From assembly GCF_039539005.1 (NCBI RefSeq), contig NZ_BAABCP010000002.1, positions 248,001-312,000 of the forward strand: a DNA stretch of 64,000 bases, in the 5' to 3' direction. A model generated the notes under the pieces. That model worked only from the letters and a program-made list of their open reading frames with translations, was not told the origin of the DNA and did not search any database. This DNA is from Microbacterium soli (GTDB lineage Bacteria; Actinomycetota; Actinomycetes; Actinomycetales; Microbacteriaceae). Below are positions 7,942 through 16,393 of the stretch, in pieces; the stretch's first letter is position 1; each line of letters opens with the position of its first letter. The position numbers and the translations under genes were made by a program.

Positions 7942-8823
7942 ATGGCTCAGCAACTCACCGTAGAGACGGCGCACGTCAGGCACTTCGCGAGCGCCGAGCA
8001 GGTAGCCGAAGAGCTCGCCGGCGTCCGATACCTCGCGGACGACGCGACCGCGCAGACGACCTTCCTCGCCGACGCGCTCTCGAAGCCGCTCCTGCTGGAG
8101 GGTCCCGCCGGGACGGGAAAGACGCAGCTCGCGCTGTCGGTCGCCGAGCTGACGGGATCGCGGCTGATCCGTCTCCAGTGCTACCAGGGGATCGACGAAG
8201 CGCGCGCGCTCTACGAGTGGGACTACCGCAAGCAGCTCCTCGCCATCCAGCGCAGCGAGGACGACGACGTCTCCGACGTCTTCTCCGAGGAGTTCCTCAT
8301 CTCGCGCCCGCTCCTCGACGCCGTGCGCTCCGAGGAGCCCGTCGTCCTCCTCATCGACGAGGTGGATCAGCTCGACGTCGAGGCGGAAGCGCTCCTGCTC
8401 GAGTTCCTCTCCAGCTATCAGGTCTCCGTCCCCGAGCTCGGAACTGTGCGTGCGACTCGCGCCCCCCTCGTATTCCTCACCTCGAACAACAACCGCGAGC
8501 TGTCGGAGGCCCTGCGCCGCCGCTGCCTCTTCCTGCACGTGGACTACCCGGCGCCGGAGCGAGAGCGGGAGATCATCAAGGCTCGCGTGCCCGGGCTCTC
8601 GGATCGGCTCGCCGGCCGCGTGTCCGAGACCGTCGCCGCGGTGCGGAGCATGGACCTGAAGAAGAATCCCTCGGTCTCTGAGACGCTCGACTGGGCGCGG
8701 ACCCTGGCCCTCCTTGGCGTGCCGGAGATCACCGACGAGACCGTGGTGAGCCACGCCAACATCCTCCTCAAGCATCAGGCCGACATCGACCTCATCCGCA
8801 ACGAGCTCGCGCCGGCCTCATGA
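7942..8823 (+). CDS. MoxR-family AAA+ ATPase
   Basis: A 293-residue AAA+ ATPase with Walker A GPAGTGKTQ (about residues 55-63), Walker B VVLLIDEVDQ and the sensor-1 block VFLTSNNNRELSEALRRRC. It belongs to the MoxR group, whose members work with a von Willebrand A partner to remodel or metallate an enzyme; CoxD with CoxE for CO dehydrogenase is the known case. The VWA partner follows with an ATGA overlap. A ribosome site (CGGAGG) precedes the ATG at 7942. The client is unknown; no molybdenum enzyme lies in the window, so the client may be one of the pathway enzymes or lie outside. Confidence 0.85.
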   Translation: MAQQLTVETAHVRHFASAEQVAEELAGVRYLADDATAQTTFLADALSKPLLLEGPAGTGKTQLALSVAELTGSRLIRLQCYQGIDEARALYEWDYRKQLLAIQRSEDDDVSDVFSEEFLISRPLLDAVRSEEPVVLLIDEVDQLDVEAEALLLEFLSSYQVSVPELGTVRATRAPLVFLTSNNNRELSEALRRRCLFLHVDYPAPEREREIIKARVPGLSDRLAGRVSETVAAVRSMDLKKNPSVSETLDWARTLALLGVPEITDETVVSHANILLKHQADIDLIRNELAPAS

Positions 8824-10169
8824 TCGCCGCGGTCCACGCCCTGGCCGACGAACTCCGGCGGATACGGATCCCGGTGGCCACGTCGGATCTCATCGACGCC
8901 TCTCTCGCGCTCGACGCGGTGGACCTCTGCGACCGCGAGGGGGTGCGGGAGTCGCTCGCCGCCTGCCTCGTCAAGTCGCACGCTCACCGGGACGCGTACG
9001 ATCTCCTCTTCGACCTCTACTTCGGTCCGGGAACGCCCGGGACGGACCCGGCGCTCTCCCTCCTCAAGGATGAGGAGCTCCGCGACTTCCTGCTGCGCAG
9101 CCTCCATCACGGAAACCGCCAGATGGTGCGCCAGATCGCCGGCGAACTCATCGAGCGCCACGCCAAGATCGTGCCGGGGCGGGCCGTCGCCGGCACGATC
9201 TACATCATGCGCACGCAGCGCGCGGTGCGGGCCGAAGAGCTGCCGGCCGACCTGCTGCGCCTCGAGGAGCTCTCGCCGCACGACGGTGTCGGGCGGATGG
9301 CGCTGCGGGCCGCCGAGGCCAGGGCCGACCGGGCAGCGCTCGACTTCGAACGGATACTCCAGAGCGAGGTCCGCCGACGGCTGGTCGAGGATCGCGGGGC
9401 GGACGCCGTTGCGGCGACGCTGCGGAACCCGCTGCCCGAAGACACGGGCTTCCTCACCGCGTCGGGCGAGGTCATCGACCGTATGGAAGGGGTCCTGGAA
9501 CCTCTCGGCCGTGCGCTGGGCTTCGCGCTCGCGACGAAGCAGCGCGCGCACGCCCCCCGGTACCTCGATATCCGCGCGACCATCCGGCGCTCGATCTCTA
9601 CCGGGGGCGCGCCCGTCGAGCTCCGATTCCGCGCGAGCCGGCCGCCGAAGCCGAAACTCGTCGTGCTGGCGGACATCTCGGGATCCGTGGCGAGCTTCGC
9701 CGCGTTCGCCCTCCAGCTGACGTACGCCTTGCGCTCGCACTTCTCCTCGGTGCGGTCCTTCGTCTTCGTCGACGGGCTCTCCGAGGTGACGGATCTGGTG
9801 TCGACCGCCTCCACCATCGTGGAGACCACTCGGCGCATCAACGACGAACGCCGCGGCTACGGCCCCGAGGGGCACTCGGACTACGGCAACGCGCTTCGTC
9901 TCTTCGCGGAGGATCGGCTCTCCACCGTCGACGCGCGGACGACGGTGCTCATCCTGGGCGATGCCCGCAACAACTATCGCGACCCGCGCCTGGACGCGCT
10001 CGACGCGATTCGGCAGCGCGCCGCGAGCGTCTACTTCCTGAACCCGGAGGCGAAGGGCCTGTGGAACGAGGGCGACTCCGTCGCGGACGAGTACGCCGAA
10101 CACTGCACCGGCGCATTCGAGTGCCGCACGATTCGCGAGCTCGAGCGCTTCGTCTCCGCGCTCGCGTAA
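8820..10169 (+). CDS. VWA-domain protein, CoxE-like
   Basis: A 449-residue protein whose C-terminal half is a von Willebrand factor A domain of the CoxE type. The MIDAS motif DISGS is seen in LVVLADISGSVASFA (about residue 285), with later metal-site candidates in EGHSDYGNALRLF and TTVLILGDARNNY. The N-terminal half is helical and charged. Translation is coupled to the MoxR ATPase by a four-base overlap (ATGA). The pair probably forms a chaperone that activates a metal-dependent or multi-subunit enzyme; here it is embedded among beta-oxidation genes, which is not its best-known context. Confidence 0.8.
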   Translation: MIAAVHALADELRRIRIPVATSDLIDASLALDAVDLCDREGVRESLAACLVKSHAHRDAYDLLFDLYFGPGTPGTDPALSLLKDEELRDFLLRSLHHGNRQMVRQIAGELIERHAKIVPGRAVAGTIYIMRTQRAVRAEELPADLLRLEELSPHDGVGRMALRAAEARADRAALDFERILQSEVRRRLVEDRGADAVAATLRNPLPEDTGFLTASGEVIDRMEGVLEPLGRALGFALATKQRAHAPRYLDIRATIRRSISTGGAPVELRFRASRPPKPKLVVLADISGSVASFAAFALQLTYALRSHFSSVRSFVFVDGLSEVTDLVSTASTIVETTRRINDERRGYGPEGHSDYGNALRLFAEDRLSTVDARTTVLILGDARNNYRDPRLDALDAIRQRAASVYFLNPEAKGLWNEGDSVADEYAEHCTGAFECRTIRELERFVSALA

Positions 10170-10195
10170 CACTTCCCACGACAGGAAAGGACCCC

Positions 10196-10711
10196 ATGGG
10201 AACCGACACCTCAACACACATTTCCGAGGCGATGCGGAACGCCGTCGGCACGGAGATCAGCCGGCGCGTGAGCTATCCCGTGTCGGACTCGGATATCCGA
10301 CGCTGGGCGCTCGCGACGTACTGGCCCGATTCGCCTCCGGCGCGATTCCTCTCGACCGACACCGACACCATCGTGGCGCCGGAGGACTTCAACCCCTTCG
10401 CCTGGGCCGTCGTCGAATCGCACCGGCATCCCGACGCCGTGGACGCGGATCAGAACGATCCGGACAGCACGGAGAAGCAGATCGGCATCGCGGGCCCCGG
10501 CCTGAAGTTCATGCTCAACGGCGGGATGGTGGCGAACTACACGGGCGCCATTCGCCCCGGCGACACGATCACGAGCGTCAGCCGGCTCGGCGGCTACACC
10601 GAGCGCACGAGCCGGCTCGGTCAGATGCTCATCACCGTGCTCAGCGACGAGTGGACCAATCAGCGCGGCGACGTGGTCAAGCGCGTGGAAACCACGCTGC
10701 TGCGGTACTAG
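10196..10711 (+). CDS. FAS1-like dehydratase domain protein (MaoC partner)
   Basis: A 171-residue hotdog protein resembling the N-terminal dehydratase domain of actinobacterial MaoC-like enzymes. Recognisable are EISRRVSYPVSDSDIRRWA, YWPDSPPARFLS and APEDFNPFAW. The start is the ATG at 10196 preceded by AGGAAAGGA; upstream sequence in the frame is not protein-like. It lies 22 bases before a catalytic MaoC protein, and such pairs form heterodimeric enoyl-CoA hydratases acting on bulky substrates (as ChsH1-ChsH2 does in cholesterol side-chain degradation). It follows the VWA gene by 26 bases, so it is probably in the MoxR operon. Confidence 0.78.
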   Translation: MGTDTSTHISEAMRNAVGTEISRRVSYPVSDSDIRRWALATYWPDSPPARFLSTDTDTIVAPEDFNPFAWAVVESHRHPDAVDADQNDPDSTEKQIGIAGPGLKFMLNGGMVANYTGAIRPGDTITSVSRLGGYTERTSRLGQMLITVLSDEWTNQRGDVVKRVETTLLRY

Positions 10712-10733
10712 ACCCGGAAGAGAGAAGAGAAGA

Positions 10734-11171
10734 ATGACGAACACTGCTCCGGTCGACCGCGCGGGCTCGGCCATCGCGGTCGGCGCCGAGATCGCCCCGT
10801 ACTCCCGCGAAACCGGCTTCGCGACGTGGAACCGGTACGCGGCGGTCAATGACGAATTCGTGCCGATCCACATGGATGACGAGGCGGGGAAGCGGGCCGG
10901 CTACGACGGCGCCTTCGGCATGGGAAACCTGCAGTTCGCGTACCTGCACAACGCGCTCCGCGACTGGGCGCCCGAGGACGCGCGCATCACGTCGGTGTCC
11001 TGCCAGTTCCGCAAGCCGAATCTCGGCGGCCGGGTGACCGTGCGGGGAACCGTGACGGCCGTCGAGGACACGTCCGACGGCGCCGTGGTGCACCTCGACG
11101 TGTGGACGGAGGACGAGGCGGGCGACAAGCTCGCTCCGGGAAGCGCCACACTGCTCTTCCCGTCGTCGTGA
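10734..11171 (+). CDS. MaoC-like enoyl-CoA hydratase
   Basis: A 145-residue single-hotdog MaoC protein. The hydratase signature is visible as FVPIHMDDEAGKRAGYDGAF, with the expected Asp/His pair. It would add water to a 2-enoyl-CoA. With the adjoining FAS1-like protein it probably forms a two-subunit hydratase that follows the heteromeric acyl-CoA dehydrogenase. A GAAGAGAAGA ribosome site precedes the ATG. It is the last gene of the MoxR operon, followed by a strong hairpin. Confidence 0.82.
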   Translation: MTNTAPVDRAGSAIAVGAEIAPYSRETGFATWNRYAAVNDEFVPIHMDDEAGKRAGYDGAFGMGNLQFAYLHNALRDWAPEDARITSVSCQFRKPNLGGRVTVRGTVTAVEDTSDGAVVHLDVWTEDEAGDKLAPGSATLLFPSS

Positions 11172-11215
11172 GGGACGCGCGGCCGCCGCTCGGCCGCTGA
11201 CCCGTCGCAGACTCC

Positions 11216-11254
11216 GAGCCCGGGGTCCGGAGCGTGGCTTCGGACCTCGGGCTC
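11216..11254 (+). terminator. Hairpin terminator after the MaoC gene
   Basis: A 14-bp stem (11216-11229 with 11241-11254; arms GAGCCCGGGGTCCG and CGGACCTCGGGCTC, one G-T pair) and an 11-base loop follow the MaoC stop by 44 bases. It separates the MoxR operon from the carboxyltransferase promoter. Confidence 0.75.
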
Positions 11255-11275
11255 CGTCCATCTCGAAATAACCGA

Positions 11276-11304
11276 ATGACTTATCGTTCGCATTACGGTA
11301 GAAT
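11276..11304 (+). promoter_or_regulatory. Carboxyltransferase promoter with TTACGGTA element
   Basis: ATGACT (11276-11281) and TAGAAT (11299-11304) are spaced by 17 bases, a good promoter. The TTACGGTAG element at 11293-11301, related to the CTTACGGTAAG dyad at 7889, overlaps the -10 box. A bound repressor would block transcription. Confidence 0.6.
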
Positions 11305-11352
11305 AGACCGGAAGAGGATCGCACAGCCGCGACTCGGACGATTGGACCGGTA

Positions 11353-12780
11353 GTGACACAGGAACCCGCACTCACGCTCGAGCGAAACACCATCACCGAC
11401 CTCCCCTTCGCGGATATGTGGGATGCGGACCTCGGATCGCGCGATCCGCTCGACTTCCCCGGCTTCGAGGCCGTGAGCGCCCGCGACGAATCGCTGCGCG
11501 CCGGCCTCGTCCACGCGCCGCTCGGCGACTACGTGCTGATCGAGGTCGACTTCGCCCGCGAAGGCGGCACGCTCGGCGCCGTCACCGGAGAACGGATGGT
11601 GCGCGCCTACCGCCGCGCCACCGAACGCGGCCTGCCGATCGCCCAGATCATCAGCAGCGGCGGCGCGCGGCTTCAGGAGGGCTACTTCGCCCTCACGCAG
11701 ATGACCCGCACCGCATCGGCGGCCGCGGCGCACCGCGCAGCCGGTCTCATGACCGCCTCGGCCTTCCGCTCCCCGACCGCCGGCGGAATCTTCGCCTCGT
11801 GGGGCAACACCGCCGAAGTCCGCGCCGCGAGTCCCGGCGCCACACTCGGTTTCGCCGGGCCTCGCGTCGTCCAGACCGTGACCGGCGCCTTCCCTCCCGC
11901 CACGTCGCACACCGCGGAATCGGCGCTGGCGAACGGCCTCATCGATGCCATCGTCCCCGAAGAGGAGCAGCTCGCCTGGCTCGAGCGCGCCATCGGCGTT
12001 CGCGCCGGAGCGCCCGCGCTCGCCACCGACCACGCCGGCCCAGCATTCGCCGGGGCCGCCGCGACGGCCTGGGACGCCATACTCGCGAGCCGGGCGCCCG
12101 AACGCCCCTCCGGCGCCGACTGGGCGTCCTGGATCACCGACAGCTGGATCGAGCTCCGCGGACCGGGCGAGCGCCTTCGCGCGGGCATCGCCGAGATCGG
12201 CGACCAGCGCCTCATCGTGATCGCGCTCGACCGCGACCGCAGCGGCGGTACGCTCTCGCTCCCGCGACCGGAGGACTATCGCCTGGCCCGGCGCGCCGTG
12301 GGCCTCGCCGACCGGCTGCGGCTCCCCGTCCTCACCATCATCGACACCCCCGGCGCCGACCCGTCGCCGTCCTCGGAAGCGGGAGGCATCGCGAACGAGA
12401 TCGCGGAGCTGCTGGTGGCGCTCGCGGACCTGCGCAGCGTCAGCGTGTCGCTGGTCGTCGGCGAGGCCGGAAGCGGGGGCGCCGTCGCCTTCGCCCACAC
12501 CGACACGCTCTACATGCTCGAGGGATCCGCGTTCCCCGTCATCGGCCCCGAAGCGGGGGCCGCCGTCATCTATCGCGATCCCGAGCGTGCGCGGGAATTC
12601 GCCGAGGCCATCCAGCCGCTGCCCGCTCAGCTCGTCGCCTTCGGCTTCGCCGACGCCGCGCTGCCGGAGACGGTGCCGGAGGTCCGAGCGGCGATCGCGG
12701 CGGCGCTCGATCCCGAACGGATCGGACGTCGCAACACGCGCCCCGACCGAGCGGTCGAGGGCGCCGTCGGCACGGAATGA
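11353..12780 (+). CDS. Fused AccD/AccA-like carboxyltransferase
   Basis: A 475-residue protein joining two crotonase-fold carboxyltransferase halves. The first half resembles AccD (IISSGGARLQEGYFALTQM, SPTAGGIFASWG, PGATLGFAGPRV), without the AccD zinc finger. The second resembles AccA (LTIIDTPGADPSPSSEAGG, GEAGSGGAVAFA). Such proteins transfer a carboxyl group from carboxybiotin to an acyl-CoA or run the reverse reaction. No biotin carboxylase or biotin carrier gene is seen nearby, so the partner must be elsewhere or the enzyme may be biotin-independent, as in malonate decarboxylase (MdcD/MdcE). The GTG start at 11353 has a weak ribosome site. It is transcribed from its own promoter carrying the shared dyad. 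Confidence 0.75.
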   Translation: MTQEPALTLERNTITDLPFADMWDADLGSRDPLDFPGFEAVSARDESLRAGLVHAPLGDYVLIEVDFAREGGTLGAVTGERMVRAYRRATERGLPIAQIISSGGARLQEGYFALTQMTRTASAAAAHRAAGLMTASAFRSPTAGGIFASWGNTAEVRAASPGATLGFAGPRVVQTVTGAFPPATSHTAESALANGLIDAIVPEEEQLAWLERAIGVRAGAPALATDHAGPAFAGAAATAWDAILASRAPERPSGADWASWITDSWIELRGPGERLRAGIAEIGDQRLIVIALDRDRSGGTLSLPRPEDYRLARRAVGLADRLRLPVLTIIDTPGADPSPSSEAGGIANEIAELLVALADLRSVSVSLVVGEAGSGGAVAFAHTDTLYMLEGSAFPVIGPEAGAAVIYRDPERAREFAEAIQPLPAQLVAFGFADAALPETVPEVRAAIAAALDPERIGRRNTRPDRAVEGAVGTE

Positions 12781-12991
12781 CCGCGCGCGATCTCGACGCC
12801 CGCTGAACGCCGAGAGCGGCACCGCCATCGCACCCGTCGTTCGCATCTGCACTAGAGTGTATGCGGGTGTGCTAGCGTCTGCATGTCGCGTCAGGCCGGT
12901 GAAACGGAACTTTCGCTCTCACGAGAAGCGCGATCCGGCCGGCCTTCGAAGGCGAATGCGGTCATCGAGCGAGGAACAGGAGGAAGGAACC

Positions 12992-13696
12992 ATGGCGTCA
13001 AGCGGTACGCGCAAGCGCCGCGAACGAGGGTCCATCGTCCCCGAGGATATCCTCGCAGGCGCCTTCGCCGTCGCGGAGCGGGACGGCCTCGACAACCTGA
13101 GTATGCCGGAGCTCGCGAGCCACCTCGGAATCGGCGTGACCAGCATCTACTGGTATTTCCGCAGCAAGGACGATCTGCTGCGCAAGATGACCGACCAGGC
13201 GACGACGCTGCTGCAGGACAGGCTGCCGACGCCGACGGACTGGAAGCCGGAGGAGTGGCAGGAGTTCCTGCTGGCCTACTTCTCGACCGAGCGCGCCTCA
13301 CACCAGGACGCCAACGTCCTCACCGACCTCGTGCTCATGCGGACCTCCAGCTACAGCATCCCGTCGACGCATCGCGTCTATCGGAGCGTCGAGCGCGTGC
13401 TGGCGTATCTCGTCGAGGTGGGGTTCGCTCCGCGACAGGCCTGGCAGGTGTTCTCGGCGCTGTCCCTCTACACGCGCGGTTTCATCATCACGGAGCGGAC
13501 GCGACGCGTCAACCAGACCCCGCCCCTCGGCAGCCCGCAGTTGTCACTTATCGACGTGGACACGATGCCGATCCTCACGGAGCTGATCACCCATCACTCG
13601 GCGATGCTCGACATGGCCGACGATGAGAGCTTCGAGTTCGGGGTTCGCCTTGCGCTGGACCAGGCCGCCCGCGTTCTCGAGGGCACGACGAGCTGA
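12992..13696 (+). CDS. TetR-family transcriptional regulator
   Basis: A 234-residue TetR protein. The N-terminal helix-turn-helix is clear: EDILAGAFAVAERDG, LSMPELASHLGIGVTSIYWYFRSKDDLLRKM (about residues 17-63). The rest is a ligand-binding helical domain of unknown specificity. The ATG at 12992 follows AGGAGGAAGG. It lies in the centre of the catabolic island and is the only regulator seen there, so it is the best candidate to bind the dyads at 7889, 11293, 16769 and 25980, probably with an acyl-CoA as inducer. Its own 211-base upstream gap (12781-12991) has a possible TAGAGT -10 box but no copy of the dyad. Confidence 0.85.
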   Translation: MASSGTRKRRERGSIVPEDILAGAFAVAERDGLDNLSMPELASHLGIGVTSIYWYFRSKDDLLRKMTDQATTLLQDRLPTPTDWKPEEWQEFLLAYFSTERASHQDANVLTDLVLMRTSSYSIPSTHRVYRSVERVLAYLVEVGFAPRQAWQVFSALSLYTRGFIITERTRRVNQTPPLGSPQLSLIDVDTMPILTELITHHSAMLDMADDESFEFGVRLALDQAARVLEGTTS

Positions 13697-13729
13697 CGGC
13701 GCGCCCGCGCCGCGTGCGGAAGGGTGCCG

Positions 13730-14815
13730 CTACCCCGCTTCGGCGGCCGCGCCGCCCGTCTCGCGCAGCTCGTCGACGAGCCCCCAGGCGAGCGCGGCCT
13801 CGGCGTCGATGCGCCGGCCGGTCACGCAGAGCGCGAAGGCGCGCCAGCGACCGATGCGCCGCGGCAGGCTCACGGTTCCCCCCGCGCCGGGAATGAGGCC
13901 CATCGAGATCTCGGGGAGCAGGAACGTCGTCGAGGGGTCGGCCGTGGTGTGCCCGGCGAGCGCCGGTATCTCCACGCCGGCGCCGACGCATGGTCCGTGA
14001 ACCTCGAACCTGATCCGCTCCCTCAGAGACCCGACCAGCCTGCCCGCGCCCCCGCGAGTGCGAATCAAGTGCGCTTCGCCGAGGTCCGAGGCCAGCCCGA
14101 ACTCGGCGAGGTCGCCGCCGGCGCAGAAGCTCGGGCCGGCGCCGTCGACGACGACGAGCTCGATGCCGGGGTCCGCCTCGGCCACGGTCAGCGCGCCGAC
14201 GAACTCGTTGCGCAGCTGCGCCCCGTAGGCGTTTCTCCGTTCGGGGCGATTCAGGGTGATGCGCAGCGTGTCGCCGTCCCGTCGCAGGCGCACCGGTTCC
14301 GTCACGTGCGGCGGAGACGAGGGCGTCCGATCGCCGAGCCAGGCTTCGAACTCCCGCCCGCCGAGCAGCGTCGAATAGGCGAGCGACTCGACCGTGAGGG
14401 CCTCCGGCACCGCGAGCGAGGCGGTCGCCCGCAGCGTGTCGAGAAAGACGGCCGAACTCTGCGGGTGCTGTGCGACCGCCTCCGCGAGCCCGAGCGCGTG
14501 GGCGTCGGCGTCGTCGACGAACACTGCCGAGCGGCGCTCGGCGCCGCCGACGGCGAAGGTCGTGGCGAGCGCCTCCAGCAGACCGTCGGACGCGGGGTCC
14601 GGTGACGGCAGGAGGTTTGCCGTGCCGACGAGGATCCGGTCGGTGGATGAGGCCCGCACCGCGGCACGGGTCCACGTCGCGTCGTCGACGGGCTGATCGA
14701 GCGAGACGATCGTGACGACGTCACGATCGTCGGGATCGTAATCGCCGAGAAGGCGATCGACGCGGCCCGCGGCCAGATCCTCCACGGAGATGTGCAACGG
14801 TTTCGCGAACCCCAC
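13730..14815 (-). CDS. Enoyl-CoA hydratase/isomerase-family protein with N-terminal extension
   Basis: A 361-residue protein with a C-terminal crotonase domain (from about residue 165): LRITLNRPERRNAYGAQLR, then GAGPSFCAGGDLAEFG and HGPCVGAGVEIPALAGH (oxyanion-hole segments), and ISMGLIPGAGGTVSLPRRIG. The first ~160 residues are not part of the usual crotonase fold, so the protein is about 100 residues longer than a normal hydratase. It could hydrate, isomerise or cleave a C-C bond in a CoA ester. The GTG start has AGAGGAA before it. It is the last gene of a minus-strand run headed by the 99-residue protein, separated from the ligase by a strong hairpin. Confidence 0.75.
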   Translation of the reverse strand: MGFAKPLHISVEDLAAGRVDRLLGDYDPDDRDVVTIVSLDQPVDDATWTRAAVRASSTDRILVGTANLLPSPDPASDGLLEALATTFAVGGAERRSAVFVDDADAHALGLAEAVAQHPQSSAVFLDTLRATASLAVPEALTVESLAYSTLLGGREFEAWLGDRTPSSPPHVTEPVRLRRDGDTLRITLNRPERRNAYGAQLRNEFVGALTVAEADPGIELVVVDGAGPSFCAGGDLAEFGLASDLGEAHLIRTRGGAGRLVGSLRERIRFEVHGPCVGAGVEIPALAGHTTADPSTTFLLPEISMGLIPGAGGTVSLPRRIGRWRAFALCVTGRRIDAEAALAWGLVDELRETGGAAAEAG

Positions 14816-14845
14816 GTCGGCGGTTCCTCTCTCCCACGATCACCG

Positions 14846-14885
14846 CTCGAGGACGGCCCCGGCCGCGCGGGCGGGGCCGTCCTCG
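14846..14885 (-). terminator. Strong hairpin between ligase and crotonase genes
   Basis: A perfect 15-bp stem (14846-14860 with 14871-14885, arm TCGAGGACGGCCCCG) and a 10-base loop start right after the ligase stop. It probably terminates or attenuates transcription so that the downstream crotonase gene is less expressed, or protects the upstream mRNA end. Confidence 0.7.
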
Positions 14886-14886
14886 A

Positions 14887-16374
14887 TCAGCGAGCGGCTC
14901 CTTCGAGCAGGCCCTCGACGAGATGACGTCGCAGCACCTTGCCCGTGGGGGTCGTCGGGATCTCCTCGACGAAGTACACCTCGTCCGGCGTCTTCGAGCT
15001 GCGCAGGTGCTGACGGGCATAGTCCCGCACCTCGTCGCGGTCGAGGCTTCGTCCCGGCTTCAGCACGATGAACGCGGCGATGACGCTGCCCCACTCCTCG
15101 TTCGGCACGCCGGCCACCGCGACGTCCTGGACGGCCTCGTGCCTGAACAGGACCTCTTCGATCTCCGCCGGCGCGATGTTCTCGCCGCCGCGGATGATGG
15201 TGTCGTCGGCACGACCGTTGACGAAGATGTAGCCGTCGGCGTCGATGTAGCCGAGGTCGCGGGTGCGGAACCATCCGTCCTCGTTCACGAGGGACCCCGA
15301 TTCCCGGTACTCGCCGGCGACCTGGGGACCGCGAACCACGATGTCCCCCTCGACGCCGGGAGGGCAGGGATTGCCGTTCTTGTCCTGGACCTGGATCTCC
15401 ACCCCCGGGAGCGCGCGACCGACCGAGCCCAGACGAGCTCGCACCAGCGGATCCTCGCTGGCGATCGCCTCACGATGGTCGTCGGGGCCGAGAATCGCGA
15501 TCGACGAGGCGGTTTCGGTGAGACCGTACGCGTTCACGAAGCCGACCTCCGGGAAGACCTCGAGCGCGCGCTGCAGCACGGTTGCGGGGACCTTCGCGCC
15601 GCCGTAGGAGATGCCCCGCAGCGTCGGCGGCGCATCCTGTCCGCTCTCCTCGAGCGCGTGCACTATACGGGAGAGCATCGTGGGCACGACCATCGCGTTG
15701 GTGATGCCCTCCCGGTGCACCACGTCGAGCCACTCCTCGGCGCTGAAGTGATCGAGATACACGACGCGCCGACCCGCGAACAGGTTCGAGAGCATGTTCG
15801 CGACCGCCGCGATGTGGTACGGCGGGACGCTGACGATCGTGGCCGCTTTAGGCTCCGTCGAGGCAAAGTCGACGGACGAGAAAATGTACGAGGTCAGGTT
15901 CTGGTGCCGCAGCAACGCGCTCTTCGGCGCGGCTGTCGTGCCGCTGGTCATCAGGATCACGGCGACTTCGTCCGGCTCCGTCGGCGTCGCCTCCTCCCCC
16001 ACCCCCTCCCGGGCGATTCGCTCGAACTCGTCGAGCGAAAAGGCCCCGGTCCCGATGCGCTTGGCGTCCCGGGTCAGCAGCAAAAGACCCTCCTGCCGTT
16101 CGAGGATCTCGTCCAGTTGCTCGTCGCTCAGCCGGAAGTTGAGGGGCAGGAACGGCACACCCGCGTATGCGGCCGCGAAGAGCGCGACCGGGAACTCGGG
16201 GCCGTTACCGCCAAGATATCCGACGACCAGGGCGCCGCTCTTGCGGATGTGCGCCGCGCCCGCGAGGGCACGACGGCGCAACTCTGCCGGGGTCAGCCCC
16301 TCCGCCTTGGTACCGATGAGAATGCGGTCACTCATCGCCGTTGCCGACATGTCGAGCAAAGAAGTGATATTCAT
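14887..16374 (-). CDS. AMP-forming acyl-CoA ligase
   Basis: A 495-residue class I adenylate-forming enzyme that activates a carboxylic acid with ATP and joins it to CoA. Core motifs are visible: the phosphate loop MTSGTTAAPKSA (about residues 140-151), YGLTETAS, the hinge region GWFRTRDLGYIDADGYIFVNGR, RGGENIAPAEIE, and the C-terminal lysine in PTTPTGKVLRR. It is probably the entry step of the island's pathway. The substrate cannot be told; the N-terminal part is short, as in ligases for small or aromatic acids. The 99-residue protein gene lies 19 bases upstream and is probably co-transcribed. Confidence 0.88.
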   Translation of the reverse strand: MNITSLLDMSATAMSDRILIGTKAEGLTPAELRRRALAGAAHIRKSGALVVGYLGGNGPEFPVALFAAAYAGVPFLPLNFRLSDEQLDEILERQEGLLLLTRDAKRIGTGAFSLDEFERIAREGVGEEATPTEPDEVAVILMTSGTTAAPKSALLRHQNLTSYIFSSVDFASTEPKAATIVSVPPYHIAAVANMLSNLFAGRRVVYLDHFSAEEWLDVVHREGITNAMVVPTMLSRIVHALEESGQDAPPTLRGISYGGAKVPATVLQRALEVFPEVGFVNAYGLTETASSIAILGPDDHREAIASEDPLVRARLGSVGRALPGVEIQVQDKNGNPCPPGVEGDIVVRGPQVAGEYRESGSLVNEDGWFRTRDLGYIDADGYIFVNGRADDTIIRGGENIAPAEIEEVLFRHEAVQDVAVAGVPNEEWGSVIAAFIVLKPGRSLDRDEVRDYARQHLRSSKTPDEVYFVEEIPTTPTGKVLRRHLVEGLLEGAAR

Positions 16375-16393
16375 CGTTGAACCTTCGGGGACC

